Notes: a model not told the origin generated them from the sequence alone. A DNA stretch of 7,087 nt from Nitrospira sp. (GCA_024998705.1 JACOEF010000213.1:1-7087); one strand, 5' to 3'; positions 1 to 5,455 are shown, numbered from the stretch's first letter. Translations and numbers: made by a program.

Positions 1-447
1 GCGCTTCTTTCGTGACGCCGTATCCAGCACGGCCTTCTTCATCAATTCTTTATACCCGCTGATTTCTTCGGCATCGAAGGGAACGATTTGGGCCACTGTC
101 TCGTTATTGAAGGTGTTGGCCAGCTGCAGGTACAGATTGGAAATTTCGGCCGCGTAGATGCCGCGCCGCAGCGGGTCGTTCTTGTAGGTCTCGAACTTTT
201 TCCGTAGAGCGGCGACGGCCTCCAGGAGCGCGGCTTGCCGACCCTTGGTCTCGTCCTGGCGGCCCACGCTGAACTCCACCGCGCCCAATTGATCGACCAG
301 CACCTGCGCTTCCTCTCGGGCGTTGCCCACTCGGTTGGCGAGCGCTTCGATCTCGGTGGTGGCGCTTTCGGCGGTCTCCATCAGCTGTTTGATCAGACTG
401 TCATTGTTTTGGAGGAAGGTGACGACCCCCTCGATGCTCTGGTTCAT
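1..447 (-). CDS. Helical protein of unknown function, third gene of lipoprotein operon (3' end outside window)
   Basis: An open reading frame of 149 codons starts at ATG 447-445 and runs off the left edge without a stop, so the C-terminus is missing. A GGAGG Shine-Dalgarno lies at 457-453, five bases before the ATG, and the preceding gene stops 11 bp upstream, so the two are almost certainly co-transcribed. The protein starts MNQSIEGVVTFLQNN and has no signal peptide or membrane segment. Residues 1-95 are rich in Glu, Gln, Ala and Leu and look like long amphipathic helices or a coiled coil (for example around EALANRVGNAREEAQ and LLEAVAALRKKFE). A more globular part follows, with LRRGIYAAEISNLYLQLANTF near residues 98-118. 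I do not recognise the family. It is probably cytoplasmic, in contrast to its two lipoprotein neighbours. The reading frame is well supported; the function is unknown. Confidence 0.78.
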   Translation of the reverse strand, partial: MNQSIEGVVTFLQNNDSLIKQLMETAESATTEIEALANRVGNAREEAQVLVDQLGAVEFSVGRQDETKGRQAALLEAVAALRKKFETYKNDPLRRGIYAAEISNLYLQLANTFNNETVAQIVPFDAEEISGYKELMKKAVLDTASRKKR

Positions 448-458
448 AGCGGCCTCCG

Positions 459-1169
459 TTACTGTCCGTCGTCTTTCTTCAGTCGATCGAGGAGTTCCAC
501 CAGATCAGCGGTAAACCGCTGGGCACGGTCCAATCCACCGATGCGCAGGATACGCGCGCCGGCGACTTCTTCCAGCGCATCGTTGACGCTGCGCGAGTGA
601 TCCAGGATCTCCATGATCTGCCCGGACTGGTTGGGAGCTTGATCCAGGACAGCCGCAACGAACTCTGGATCGACGGATGCGAGCGCCGACTGTTTGGCAA
701 ATCGATGCACCTGGGCATGGAGCGTCGCCGTCCGCTTCCACGAGTCGTTGAGGGCATTGGCCGTGTCGCGTAGTCCGCAGAAATCTTCTTCAAATTGATT
801 CCACACCGCCTTCTCAAGGCCCTGTGCCTCGGCCATATAGATGAGACTGGTGAGGTAGGCCGCGGCGTAGGCGGAGTCCCCCTTCTGTGTCGTCAGATTT
901 CGAAAGGAGGCCAGCGCGAACCGGTGTTTGGTTTCCTGTATCTGGAGCGATTTGAAGCTCTCGTGCAGCGAACTACGCGCCTGTTCGAGGAACTTGATGC
1001 GGGCCTCGGTTTCCTTTTGGAAGAGATCGATGTTGGTCTGCGCGGCGTCGATTTTGGTGCCTTCCAGCTGAATCAGGTTACGCACCGAATTGCTGTGGAT
1101 CGAATGACACCCGGTGGCCGTGAGCAGCAACGTGGCGAGGGACAGCAGGGTGATGCCTCGTGCGAGCAT
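459..1169 (-). CDS. Predicted helical lipoprotein of unknown function (second gene of operon)
   Basis: This 236-residue protein begins MLARGITLLSLATLLLTATG, a classic type II signal peptide, with the lipidated cysteine at C21. The -3 residue is Ala, so the lipobox (TATGC) is weaker than consensus. Residue +2 is His, not Asp, so outer-membrane sorting is likely if the usual rule applies. The mature part is nearly all predicted helix; residues 30-95 look like a coiled coil and residues 160-236 form further helices. No enzymatic motif or known domain is visible. An in-frame ATG at 1208 overlaps the stop of the upstream gene (ATGA), which would give 249 residues. I prefer 1169 because AAAAAGGAG sits six bases before it and it gives a normal-length signal peptide. 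It lies between another lipoprotein gene and a helical protein gene, suggesting a shared envelope complex; this is inference. Confidence 0.82.
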   Translation of the reverse strand: MLARGITLLSLATLLLTATGCHSIHSNSVRNLIQLEGTKIDAAQTNIDLFQKETEARIKFLEQARSSLHESFKSLQIQETKHRFALASFRNLTTQKGDSAYAAAYLTSLIYMAEAQGLEKAVWNQFEEDFCGLRDTANALNDSWKRTATLHAQVHRFAKQSALASVDPEFVAAVLDQAPNQSGQIMEILDHSRSVNDALEEVAGARILRIGGLDRAQRFTADLVELLDRLKKDDGQ

Positions 1170-1175
1170 GGAGGG

Positions 1176-1184
1176 CTCCTTTTT
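1176..1184 (-). promoter_or_regulatory. Shine-Dalgarno deciding the start of the second lipoprotein gene
   Basis: AAAAAGGAG on the minus strand lies six bases before the ATG at 1169. The competing ATG at 1208 is preceded by CGGTGCGCCG, with no Shine-Dalgarno, and only has the ATGA overlap with the upstream stop in its favour. Confidence 0.65.
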
Positions 1185-1204
1185 CGGGCCGGCCGTGTGG
1201 TGGG

Positions 1205-1837
1205 TCATCGGCGCACCGTGTGGAGTGCGTCGGCCAGTGATTGGGTCTCGCTCCGGCCGAGAGTGACGTCGACATCCAGGTATTGCTTGATGATGCCGTT
1301 GATCCGGCGCAACGCCTCGACATTGGTGCGGTATTGGTCAAACGCCGTGAGATCGACGGCGTGAGGTGCGTTCGAATCCGAGGCGACGCGTTGCTCGACT
1401 CGCGAGATTAATTCGGGGATTTGCTGAATGAGATGGTTCATGTCCCCCGAGCCGGCCTGAAACAGAGGTTGCCCGTTCGAGCCCTTGCGCTCGGGAAGCG
1501 ATGTGAGGCGCATGGCATTGATCACGGCCAGGACATCAGCCCCCAGCACCTCGGCATCGTCGTCGGCGAGGGTGGTGTCCGGAATGTCAGTCAGTCGGGG
1601 ATTCGTCGTCGCCCACTGCAACGCCAGGTCCAGCTTCAGGCGAGTCTGTATATAGCGGAACCACTGCGCGTGGCGGCTGTTGATGTTGCCGACCAACTCT
1701 CGATACTGCTGCATGAGTTGCTCGTTCTCGAGATAGGCCTGGTCTTTCGCAGCCAGTGCTTGTTTGACTTCCGGCGGGGTGGTGCAGGCGGCCAGTGACG
1801 CGAAAAGCAGTATGTGAACGATGCGCAACATCCTCAT
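1205..1837 (-). CDS. Predicted helical lipoprotein of unknown function (first gene of operon)
   Basis: This 210-residue protein starts MRMLRIVHILLFASLAAC. It has a charged n-region, a hydrophobic core and a textbook lipobox LAAC with lipidation at C18. Thr follows the cysteine, so no inner-membrane Asp retention signal is present. The mature part is largely helical: residues 22-75 look like a coiled coil (KQALAAKDQAYLENEQLMQQ), and residues 132-185 form another helical block. An acidic stretch, LADDDAEVLGAD, lies near residue 95. I recognise no domain and no catalytic motif. The start at 1837 is supported by GGGAGG at 1850-1845, seven bases upstream; the ATG two codons in is worse placed. It is the promoter-proximal gene of a three-gene unit, and its stop overlaps a possible start of the next gene. 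The lipoprotein call is firm; the function is unknown. Confidence 0.86.
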   Translation of the reverse strand: MRMLRIVHILLFASLAACTTPPEVKQALAAKDQAYLENEQLMQQYRELVGNINSRHAQWFRYIQTRLKLDLALQWATTNPRLTDIPDTTLADDDAEVLGADVLAVINAMRLTSLPERKGSNGQPLFQAGSGDMNHLIQQIPELISRVEQRVASDSNAPHAVDLTAFDQYRTNVEALRRINGIIKQYLDVDVTLGRSETQSLADALHTVRR

Positions 1838-1863
1838 CGGGATGCCTCCCCATTGTCGTCGTG

Positions 1864-1875
1864 AGTCGGACGACT
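1864..1875. promoter_or_regulatory. 12-bp inverted repeat over the predicted transcription start (possible operator)
   Basis: AGTCG and CGACT are perfect inverted repeats separated by GA. They span the predicted start site of the lipoprotein operon. A wider pair, TGAGT (1862-1866) and ACTCA (1876-1880), could form instead. Position suggests an operator or a leader hairpin; no specific regulator can be named. Confidence 0.3.
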
Positions 1876-1876
1876 A

Positions 1877-1905
1877 CTCATATACGCAAACTACGTACCT
1901 GGCAA
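1877..1905 (-). promoter_or_regulatory. Candidate sigma70-type promoter of the lipoprotein operon
   Basis: On the minus strand a -35 like box TTGCCA (1905-1900, five of six consensus bases) is followed after 17 bp by TATGAG (1882-1877, four of six). This would place the transcription start near 1870 and leave a leader of about 30 bases, including the GGGAGG ribosome site. It is the best match I found in the 239-bp gap upstream of the operon. Assigned by eye only. Confidence 0.42.
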
Positions 1906-1906
1906 G

Positions 1907-1919
1907 CGAGAATTTCTCG
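1907..1919. promoter_or_regulatory. 13-bp perfect palindrome beside the -35 box (possible operator)
   Basis: CGAGAATTTCTCG is a perfect 6-bp inverted repeat around one central base. It ends one base from the candidate -35 box of the lipoprotein operon, a position typical of an activator or repressor site. The rest of the gap (1920-2076) holds weak hairpins near the uvrC end and nothing that looks coding. Confidence 0.33.
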
Positions 1920-2025
1920 GCCCTTGCGTGAGGCCTAGGAATGGAATATTTCAGGGGAAAAGTGGCTCTGCGTCATTGTGAGGCGTCGGCGGCGTGGAGG
2001 CGGCAGCGTACCTATTCAGATACGC

Positions 2026-2070
2026 GTGTATCGAACCCAATACACAGTGTGCCGCAGGCATGCTGTGCGG
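2026..2070 (-). terminator. Pair of hairpins after uvrC, weak terminator candidate
   Basis: Downstream of the uvrC stop, two inverted repeats follow one another: CCGCA/TGCGG (2052-2056 with 2066-2070) and GTGTAT/ATACAC (2026-2031 with 2040-2045, eight-base loop). Neither is followed by a run of T on the minus strand, so a classical Rho-independent terminator is not supported. They may be transcript 3'-end structures or chance. Confidence 0.2.
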
Positions 2071-2076
2071 GATGTC

Positions 2077-3885
2077 TTACGAAGAGGTGAGCGCTTTGCG
2101 CAAGGCGGCGACGGTGGACACGTCGAGTCCGGCCGACCGGAGCTCGTCGTCGGTGGCGGCCGCGACTTGCTGGACGCTGCCGAATTGTTTCAGGAGCCGC
2201 TTGCGACGAACTTTTCCGATGCCGGCGATCTGATCCAGTTCGGACGACAGCAAGGCCTTCCCGCGCAAATTCCGGTGATAGGTCAGCGCGAACCGATGGG
2301 CTTCGTCGCGAATCCGTTGGACGAGGTGGGTAGCCGGGGAGGTCGGCCGCAGGACGATGGGATTTTTCCGGCCGGGCAGAAAAATCCGCTCCTCTTTTTC
2401 CCCACGGGCTTTGGCGAGCCCCATGATCGGAATCTGGTCCTGCCCGATCTGCCTCAACCCTTCGAGCGCGGCGCTCAACTGCCCCAGCCCGCCATCGATC
2501 AGGATCAGGTCCGGGCGAGCCAGATCTTCGGCGGCGCCGTACCGCCGCATCACCGCCTCTTGCATACTTGCGAAGTCGTTGGCGCCCTCCCCTGTCTGAA
2601 TCCTGAATTTTCGATAGTCTGCTTTCTTGACCTGCCCGTCTTCCCACACCACCAGGGATGCGACCGACTGATTGCCCATGATGTTCGAGATATCAAATCC
2701 TTCAATGCGCCGTGGGATCGTGTCGAGGCGAAGCAGGCGTTGGAGTTCAGCCGTTGCCTGCCGGTCCAGCGCCTCATTGCGGAGATGGTCGGCAATGGCC
2801 GCCGCGGCATTCTCTTCCTCGAGGCGGACCAGTTGATGCTTGGTGCCTCGTTCCGGCGCCAGGAGACGCACGCTGTCGCCGCGTTTTTCGCTCAGCCACT
2901 GTTCGATCAGCGGGGCCTCGTCGAGTGCCGTGGGAACCAGCAGTTCCTTGGGCGGTTGTCCTTCCTTATTGTAGAACTGCTCGATGGCGGATCGGACAAG
3001 CTCCTCGTCGTTCGAATCGGCGGATTGGGGCCAGAAAAAATCTTTCCGCCCGATCAACAGGCCTCCGCGCACGAACAGGAGTTGGAGATCTGCGGCGGTG
3101 CCCTGACGGGCCAGTCCGATCACATCCTGGTCGGTCGTGCTGACCTGGGTGATGCGTTGTTTTTCCAGCGTGCGTTCGACACTAAAGAGTCGGTCTCGCA
3201 ACCGGGCAGCCTCTTCAAACGCTTCCCGCTCTGCTGCGAGTTCCATGTCCTGACGTAGGCTGTCCAGGAGTTCCCGGTCCCGCCCTTCGAGAAACTGGCG
3301 GACCTGTTTGACGATCTGGTGGTACTCGTCCCGTGATTGGTTGCCGGTGCAGGGTGCCATGCATCGTTTGATCTCGAACTCGATGCAGGCCCGGTCGGCC
3401 CGCCCGTCGATGTCGATTTCGCAGGTGGCTAACGGAAACGCTTTGCGTATGACTTTCAGCGTCTCGCGGAGTGCCCCGGCCGGCGTGTACGGGCCGTAGT
3501 AGAGCGCCCCGTCTTTTTGTACCCGCCGGACGATGGAGAGGCGGGGGAAGTGCTCTTTGATCGGCAGACGGAGGTAGGGGTACTGCTTGTCGTCACGCAG
3601 GACGATATTAAAGCGCGGCCGGTGGCGCTTGATCAGGTTGCTTTCGAGAATCAGCGCTTCCAGTTCGGAACGGGTGACGATCGTCTCGAGGTCGGCGATC
3701 TCGTTGACGAGCAGAGTGGTCTTCGGCGTCTGGTCGCTGCCCCTCTGGAAATAGGAGCGGACCCGGTCCGCCAATACGGCGGCTTTTCCGACGTAGAGGA
3801 TCTCCCGCTTCGCGTTCCGAAAGAGGTAGCAGCCCGGTTGCTCGGGCAGATGATCGAGCTTGGACTGGAGAAGATCTGTCGTCAT
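2077..3885 (-). CDS. uvrC: UvrABC system protein C (excinuclease subunit C)
   Basis: UvrC makes the incisions on both sides of a DNA lesion in nucleotide excision repair after UvrA/UvrB damage recognition. The 602-residue length is normal. An N-terminal GIY-YIG nuclease domain spans about residues 12-95, with G18-C-Y20, Y31-V-G33, RVRSYF at 41-46 and E81. Cysteines C155, C167, C175 and C179 have the spacing of the Fe-S cluster ligands known in E. coli UvrC. A UVR (UvrB-binding) motif lies at about 205-240. The RNase H-like nuclease shows D398 (FDISN), D437, D464 (LIDGG) and H530 (DEAHRF), matching the known catalytic set. Tandem helix-hairpin-helix motifs end the protein (about 545-600). The ATG at 3885 has an in-frame stop two codons upstream and no clear Shine-Dalgarno; a long inverted repeat precedes it. 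The DapF-like gene ends 70 bp upstream. Intact, with no missing key residue. Confidence 0.97.
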   Translation of the reverse strand: MTTDLLQSKLDHLPEQPGCYLFRNAKREILYVGKAAVLADRVRSYFQRGSDQTPKTTLLVNEIADLETIVTRSELEALILESNLIKRHRPRFNIVLRDDKQYPYLRLPIKEHFPRLSIVRRVQKDGALYYGPYTPAGALRETLKVIRKAFPLATCEIDIDGRADRACIEFEIKRCMAPCTGNQSRDEYHQIVKQVRQFLEGRDRELLDSLRQDMELAAEREAFEEAARLRDRLFSVERTLEKQRITQVSTTDQDVIGLARQGTAADLQLLFVRGGLLIGRKDFFWPQSADSNDEELVRSAIEQFYNKEGQPPKELLVPTALDEAPLIEQWLSEKRGDSVRLLAPERGTKHQLVRLEEENAAAAIADHLRNEALDRQATAELQRLLRLDTIPRRIEGFDISNIMGNQSVASLVVWEDGQVKKADYRKFRIQTGEGANDFASMQEAVMRRYGAAEDLARPDLILIDGGLGQLSAALEGLRQIGQDQIPIMGLAKARGEKEERIFLPGRKNPIVLRPTSPATHLVQRIRDEAHRFALTYHRNLRGKALLSSELDQIAGIGKVRRKRLLKQFGSVQQVAAATDDELRSAGLDVSTVAALRKALTSS

Positions 3886-3892
3886 GCGTCAA

Positions 3893-3943
3893 CCGTCTTT
3901 CGGCAGGATACCAGGAACTCGACCCGTTGCTCCAGAAAGACGG
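3893..3943 (-). promoter_or_regulatory. 9-bp perfect inverted repeat immediately upstream of uvrC
   Basis: CCGTCTTTC (3893-3901) and GAAAGACGG (3935-3943) are exact reverse complements separated by 33 bp, filling most of the 70-bp gap between the DapF-like gene and uvrC. In the transcript the stem would end seven bases before the uvrC ATG and cover the expected ribosome-binding position. It could be a translational control stem or a weak intergenic terminator; there is no T-run. Confidence 0.35.
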
Positions 3944-3955
3944 CGACGCGCCTGG

Positions 3956-4825
3956 TTACCGCAAGGTCCTGACAAACGACGGACTCAGGGCGCCTCGGGC
4001 GACCTCTGCGACCGGGCCTTTCATCGTGAGGCTGAAGTCCTGCGCGACCTCGATGTTGAGTGTGCCGCCAGGCATCTTGACCGTGACCGGTCCCTTCACC
4101 AGTCCAAGACGGACGGCGGCGCTGGCGGCGGCGCAGGAAGAGGACCCGGAGGCCTGCGTTTCCCCGGCGCCGCGTTCCCAGATCAGAATGAAGATCTCCT
4201 TCGGGCCGGTGGGCACCGCGAGTTGGACGTTGGTCCGCTTCGGGAACAGGGAATGGTGTTCGAGCGCAGGCCCTAGCGTGAGGAGGTCCTCCCTGGTCCA
4301 TGCTTCGCCGGGCTGTTTGAAAATCACGCAGTGGGGATTGCCAACGCTGACACCGGTGAATTGCAACGAACGCCCGGCGGCTTCGATGGGCTGCTGGATC
4401 AGTTCATCGACGGCGGCGGTGCAGGGGAGGGCGCCCGCTTGGAAGGTGGCCCGTCCCATCTCGACGGTCGCGGCCGCCGCATCGCCGTGGCGGTCGAGAT
4501 GGAGGGCAATGGAGACCAATCCCCCCTTGGTTTCGACGGTGAAGGCTCGCTTTTTGGTTTTCCCGGTGGCATGCAGGTAGCGGGCGAAAATGCGCAGGCC
4601 ATTGCCCGACTTTTCAGCCTCGCTGCCGTCGGGATTGTAGATCCGCAGGCCGAAGTCGGCTTTTTTCGATGGAACCAGCGCCAGGATCCCGTCGCTGCCC
4701 AGTCCCCAGTGGCGATCGCAGATGCCGCGGATTTTACCGGGGGTGAGTTTAAATGTCAGTTCCGTGGGGTCCATCACCACATAGTCGTTGCCGAGTCCGT
4801 GTCCGCGAAAAAACCCGTTCTTCAT
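3956..4825 (-). CDS. dapF: DapF-like epimerase family protein with both catalytic cysteines replaced by serine
   Basis: This 289-residue protein has the two-lobed diaminopimelate epimerase fold signatures: HGLGNDYVV (N13), GSDGIL, YNPDGSEAEKSGNGLR (N64), VGNPHCVIF (N163), RTNVQ (N199) and ERGAGET (E217, R218). DapF converts LL- to meso-diaminopimelate for lysine and peptidoglycan synthesis, using one catalytic cysteine per lobe (EMCGNG and ETxACG in canonical enzymes). Here both positions are serine: S73 (codon TCG) and S226 (codon TCC). The nearest cysteine, C231, is five residues away. The start at 4825 is set by AAGGAG seven bases upstream and by the family N-terminus; the frame is open to 4945 but that extension has no homology-like content. 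uvrC follows after 70 bp. Family membership is clear. Whether it is a working DAP epimerase, a serine variant or an enzyme of altered function cannot be told from sequence. Confidence 0.86.
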   Translation of the reverse strand: MKNGFFRGHGLGNDYVVMDPTELTFKLTPGKIRGICDRHWGLGSDGILALVPSKKADFGLRIYNPDGSEAEKSGNGLRIFARYLHATGKTKKRAFTVETKGGLVSIALHLDRHGDAAAATVEMGRATFQAGALPCTAAVDELIQQPIEAAGRSLQFTGVSVGNPHCVIFKQPGEAWTREDLLTLGPALEHHSLFPKRTNVQLAVPTGPKEIFILIWERGAGETQASGSSSCAAASAAVRLGLVKGPVTVKMPGGTLNIEVAQDFSLTMKGPVAEVARGALSPSFVRTLR

Positions 4826-4832
4826 CTGCGCT

Positions 4833-4838
4833 CTCCTT
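4833..4838 (-). promoter_or_regulatory. Shine-Dalgarno fixing the DapF-like start
   Basis: AAGGAG on the minus strand, seven bases before the ATG at 4825, selects this start over an open but unsupported 40-codon extension to 4945. It touches the end of the intergenic repeat region. Confidence 0.7.
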
Positions 4839-4876
4839 GTTCGTCGTTCGTCACTCGTGAAACGTGAAGCGAAGGA

Positions 4877-4906
4877 ACAATACTTGGGCGCATTCAGATT
4901 CGTCAA
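4877..4906 (-). promoter_or_regulatory. Candidate promoter of the DapF-like/uvrC genes
   Basis: On the minus strand TTGACG (4906-4901, five of six -35 bases) is followed after 18 bp by TATTGT (4882-4877, four of six -10 bases). Transcription would start near 4870, so the left repeat arm would form most of the leader before the Shine-Dalgarno at 4838-4833. Assigned by eye. Confidence 0.4.
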
Positions 4907-4973
4907 TGGGTTGGCATGTGCAGACAGTTGGCCGGGAGGGAGCAATCAGCGGTGCACATCGCTCACTGTCGAA

Positions 4974-4992
4974 CGACGAGCGACGAGCGACG
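4974..4992. repeat. Tandem 7-bp repeat, CGACGAG x 2.7
   Basis: Two complete CGACGAG units and a partial CGACG lie in tandem inside the right arm of the intergenic repeat. A related GCGACGAAG follows at 5001. The short period suggests replication slippage within the repeat; it is far too small and uniform to be a CRISPR array. Confidence 0.5.
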
Positions 4993-5010
4993 CTTCACGA
5001 GCGACGAAGA

Positions 5011-5032
5011 ACAGCGCTTACACGAGCGCTGT
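5011..5032 (-). terminator. 8-bp hairpin across the glyoxalase stop codon, possible terminator
   Basis: ACAGCGCT (5011-5018) and AGCGCTGT (5025-5032) are perfect inverted repeats with a six-base loop, enclosing the TAA of the glyoxalase gene. On the minus strand the stem is followed by TCTTCGTCG, a poor U tract. It could end transcription or protect the 3' end; efficiency is uncertain. Confidence 0.4.
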
Positions 5033-5416
5033 CCCCGGCGGGCGTTCGATGAGTTCCACTTCGTAGCCGTCCGGCGCATCGATGAAAATGAAGCGACTGC
5101 CGGAGGATGTGTTGGTCGGACCGTCGGTGATCTTCACCTGTTTTGATTCCAGCGACCGGATCGTCTCGTCGAGATTCTCGACCTGAAAGGCGAGATGCAC
5201 CAGATCTTCCTGCACGGTCACCGGTCCGCTTGCGGGAAAGCTGCAGAGTTCAATGAGTTCCTCGCTGTTGGGAACTTTGAGGAATGCGAGGTGCGACCCG
5301 CGCGGCGAGACCTTGCGCTCCAGCACTTCCAGGCCCAATACGTGCTGATAGAAGCGGATCGTCTGATCCATGTCGCTGACGCGCATGCGGGTATGGAGAA
5401 GCTTTGTGACTTTCAT
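5018..5416 (-). CDS. gloA: Lactoylglutathione lyase-like glyoxalase (VOC superfamily)
   Basis: This 132-residue single VOC unit resembles E. coli glyoxalase I (135 residues), which isomerises the methylglyoxal-glutathione hemithioacetal to S-lactoylglutathione in the cytoplasm. Two beta-alpha-beta-beta-beta modules are seen: residues 5-60 (LLHTRMRVSDMDQTIRFY, then LIELCSFP) and 72-125 (VHLAFQVENLDETI, then PDGYEVELIER). The four metal ligands of the E. coli enzyme (H5, E56, H74, E122) correspond to H8, E56, H74 and E121 here. The ATG at 5416 starts the family N-terminus directly, yet lacks a Shine-Dalgarno; a TATAAG box lies only eight bases upstream. A hairpin covers its stop. Related VOC members include methylmalonyl-CoA epimerase and glutathione-independent lyases. 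The substrate is thus probable rather than certain, especially if the host does not use glutathione. Confidence 0.85.
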   Translation of the reverse strand: MKVTKLLHTRMRVSDMDQTIRFYQHVLGLEVLERKVSPRGSHLAFLKVPNSEELIELCSFPASGPVTVQEDLVHLAFQVENLDETIRSLESKQVKITDGPTNTSSGSRFIFIDAPDGYEVELIERPPGTALV

Positions 5417-5424
5417 ACGAGGAG

Positions 5425-5455
5425 CTTATAGCAGATGGCGTATAGCTGATGGCAA
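5425..5455 (-). promoter_or_regulatory. Candidate glyoxalase promoter close to the ATG
   Basis: TTGCCA (5455-5450) and TATAAG (5430-5425) lie 19 bp apart on the minus strand. The -10-like box is five of six consensus but sits only eight bases before the ATG at 5416, which would place the transcript start at or next to the start codon. The long spacer lowers confidence. Confidence 0.3.
5427..5454. repeat. Tandem 14-bp direct repeat upstream of glyoxalase
   Basis: TATAGCAGATGGCG (5427-5440) and TATAGCTGATGGCA (5441-5454) match at 12 of 14 positions. The repeat coincides with the candidate promoter region between the GNAT and glyoxalase genes. It may be a remnant of a dispersed intergenic repeat or paired regulatory half-sites. 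Confidence 0.5.

Larger units (their letters stand above)
4847..5008. repeat. Diverged inverted repeat pair between the glyoxalase and DapF-like genes
   Basis: The left arm (4847-4871) and right arm (about 4991-5008) are imperfect reverse complements. CGTGAAGCG (4863-4871) pairs exactly with CGCTTCACG (4991-4999). TTCGTCACTCGTGAA (4847-4861) pairs with TTCACGAGCGACGAA (4994-5008) at 14 of 15 bases. The two pairings overlap in the right arm, so the left arm contains a partial duplication of the motif. The purine-C-G style (CGACGA, TTCACG) differs from the intervening sequence and resembles a dispersed intergenic repeat; that it recurs in the genome is inference. Confidence 0.5.

Noticed and set aside
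795..1364. Plus-strand open frame of 189 codons opposite the two lipoprotein genes
   Set aside because: The minus-strand genes have signal peptides, ribosome sites and operon spacing; this frame has none of these.
2012..2647. Minus-strand open frame of 211 codons overlapping the uvrC 3' end
   Set aside because: Shifted-frame shadow of uvrC with an arginine-rich, low-complexity translation and no ribosome site; it is not needed to explain the sequence.
1978..3258. Long plus-strand open frame (426 codons) opposite uvrC
   Set aside because: It is antisense to the fully convincing uvrC frame and its translation shows no family motif. High GC keeps antisense frames open by codon bias.
3882..4301. 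Minus-strand open frame (139 codons) bridging the DapF-like gene and uvrC
   Set aside because: Shifted-frame shadow with Arg/Pro/Gly-rich translation; the real genes and their gap explain the region.
4826..4945. 40-codon N-terminal extension of the DapF-like gene
   Set aside because: The extension is upstream of a good Shine-Dalgarno and the family N-terminus, and includes repeat and candidate promoter sequence.
4974..5008. Tandem CGACGAG units as a possible CRISPR-like array
   Set aside because: The period is seven bases with no spacers; slippage in a repeat explains it.
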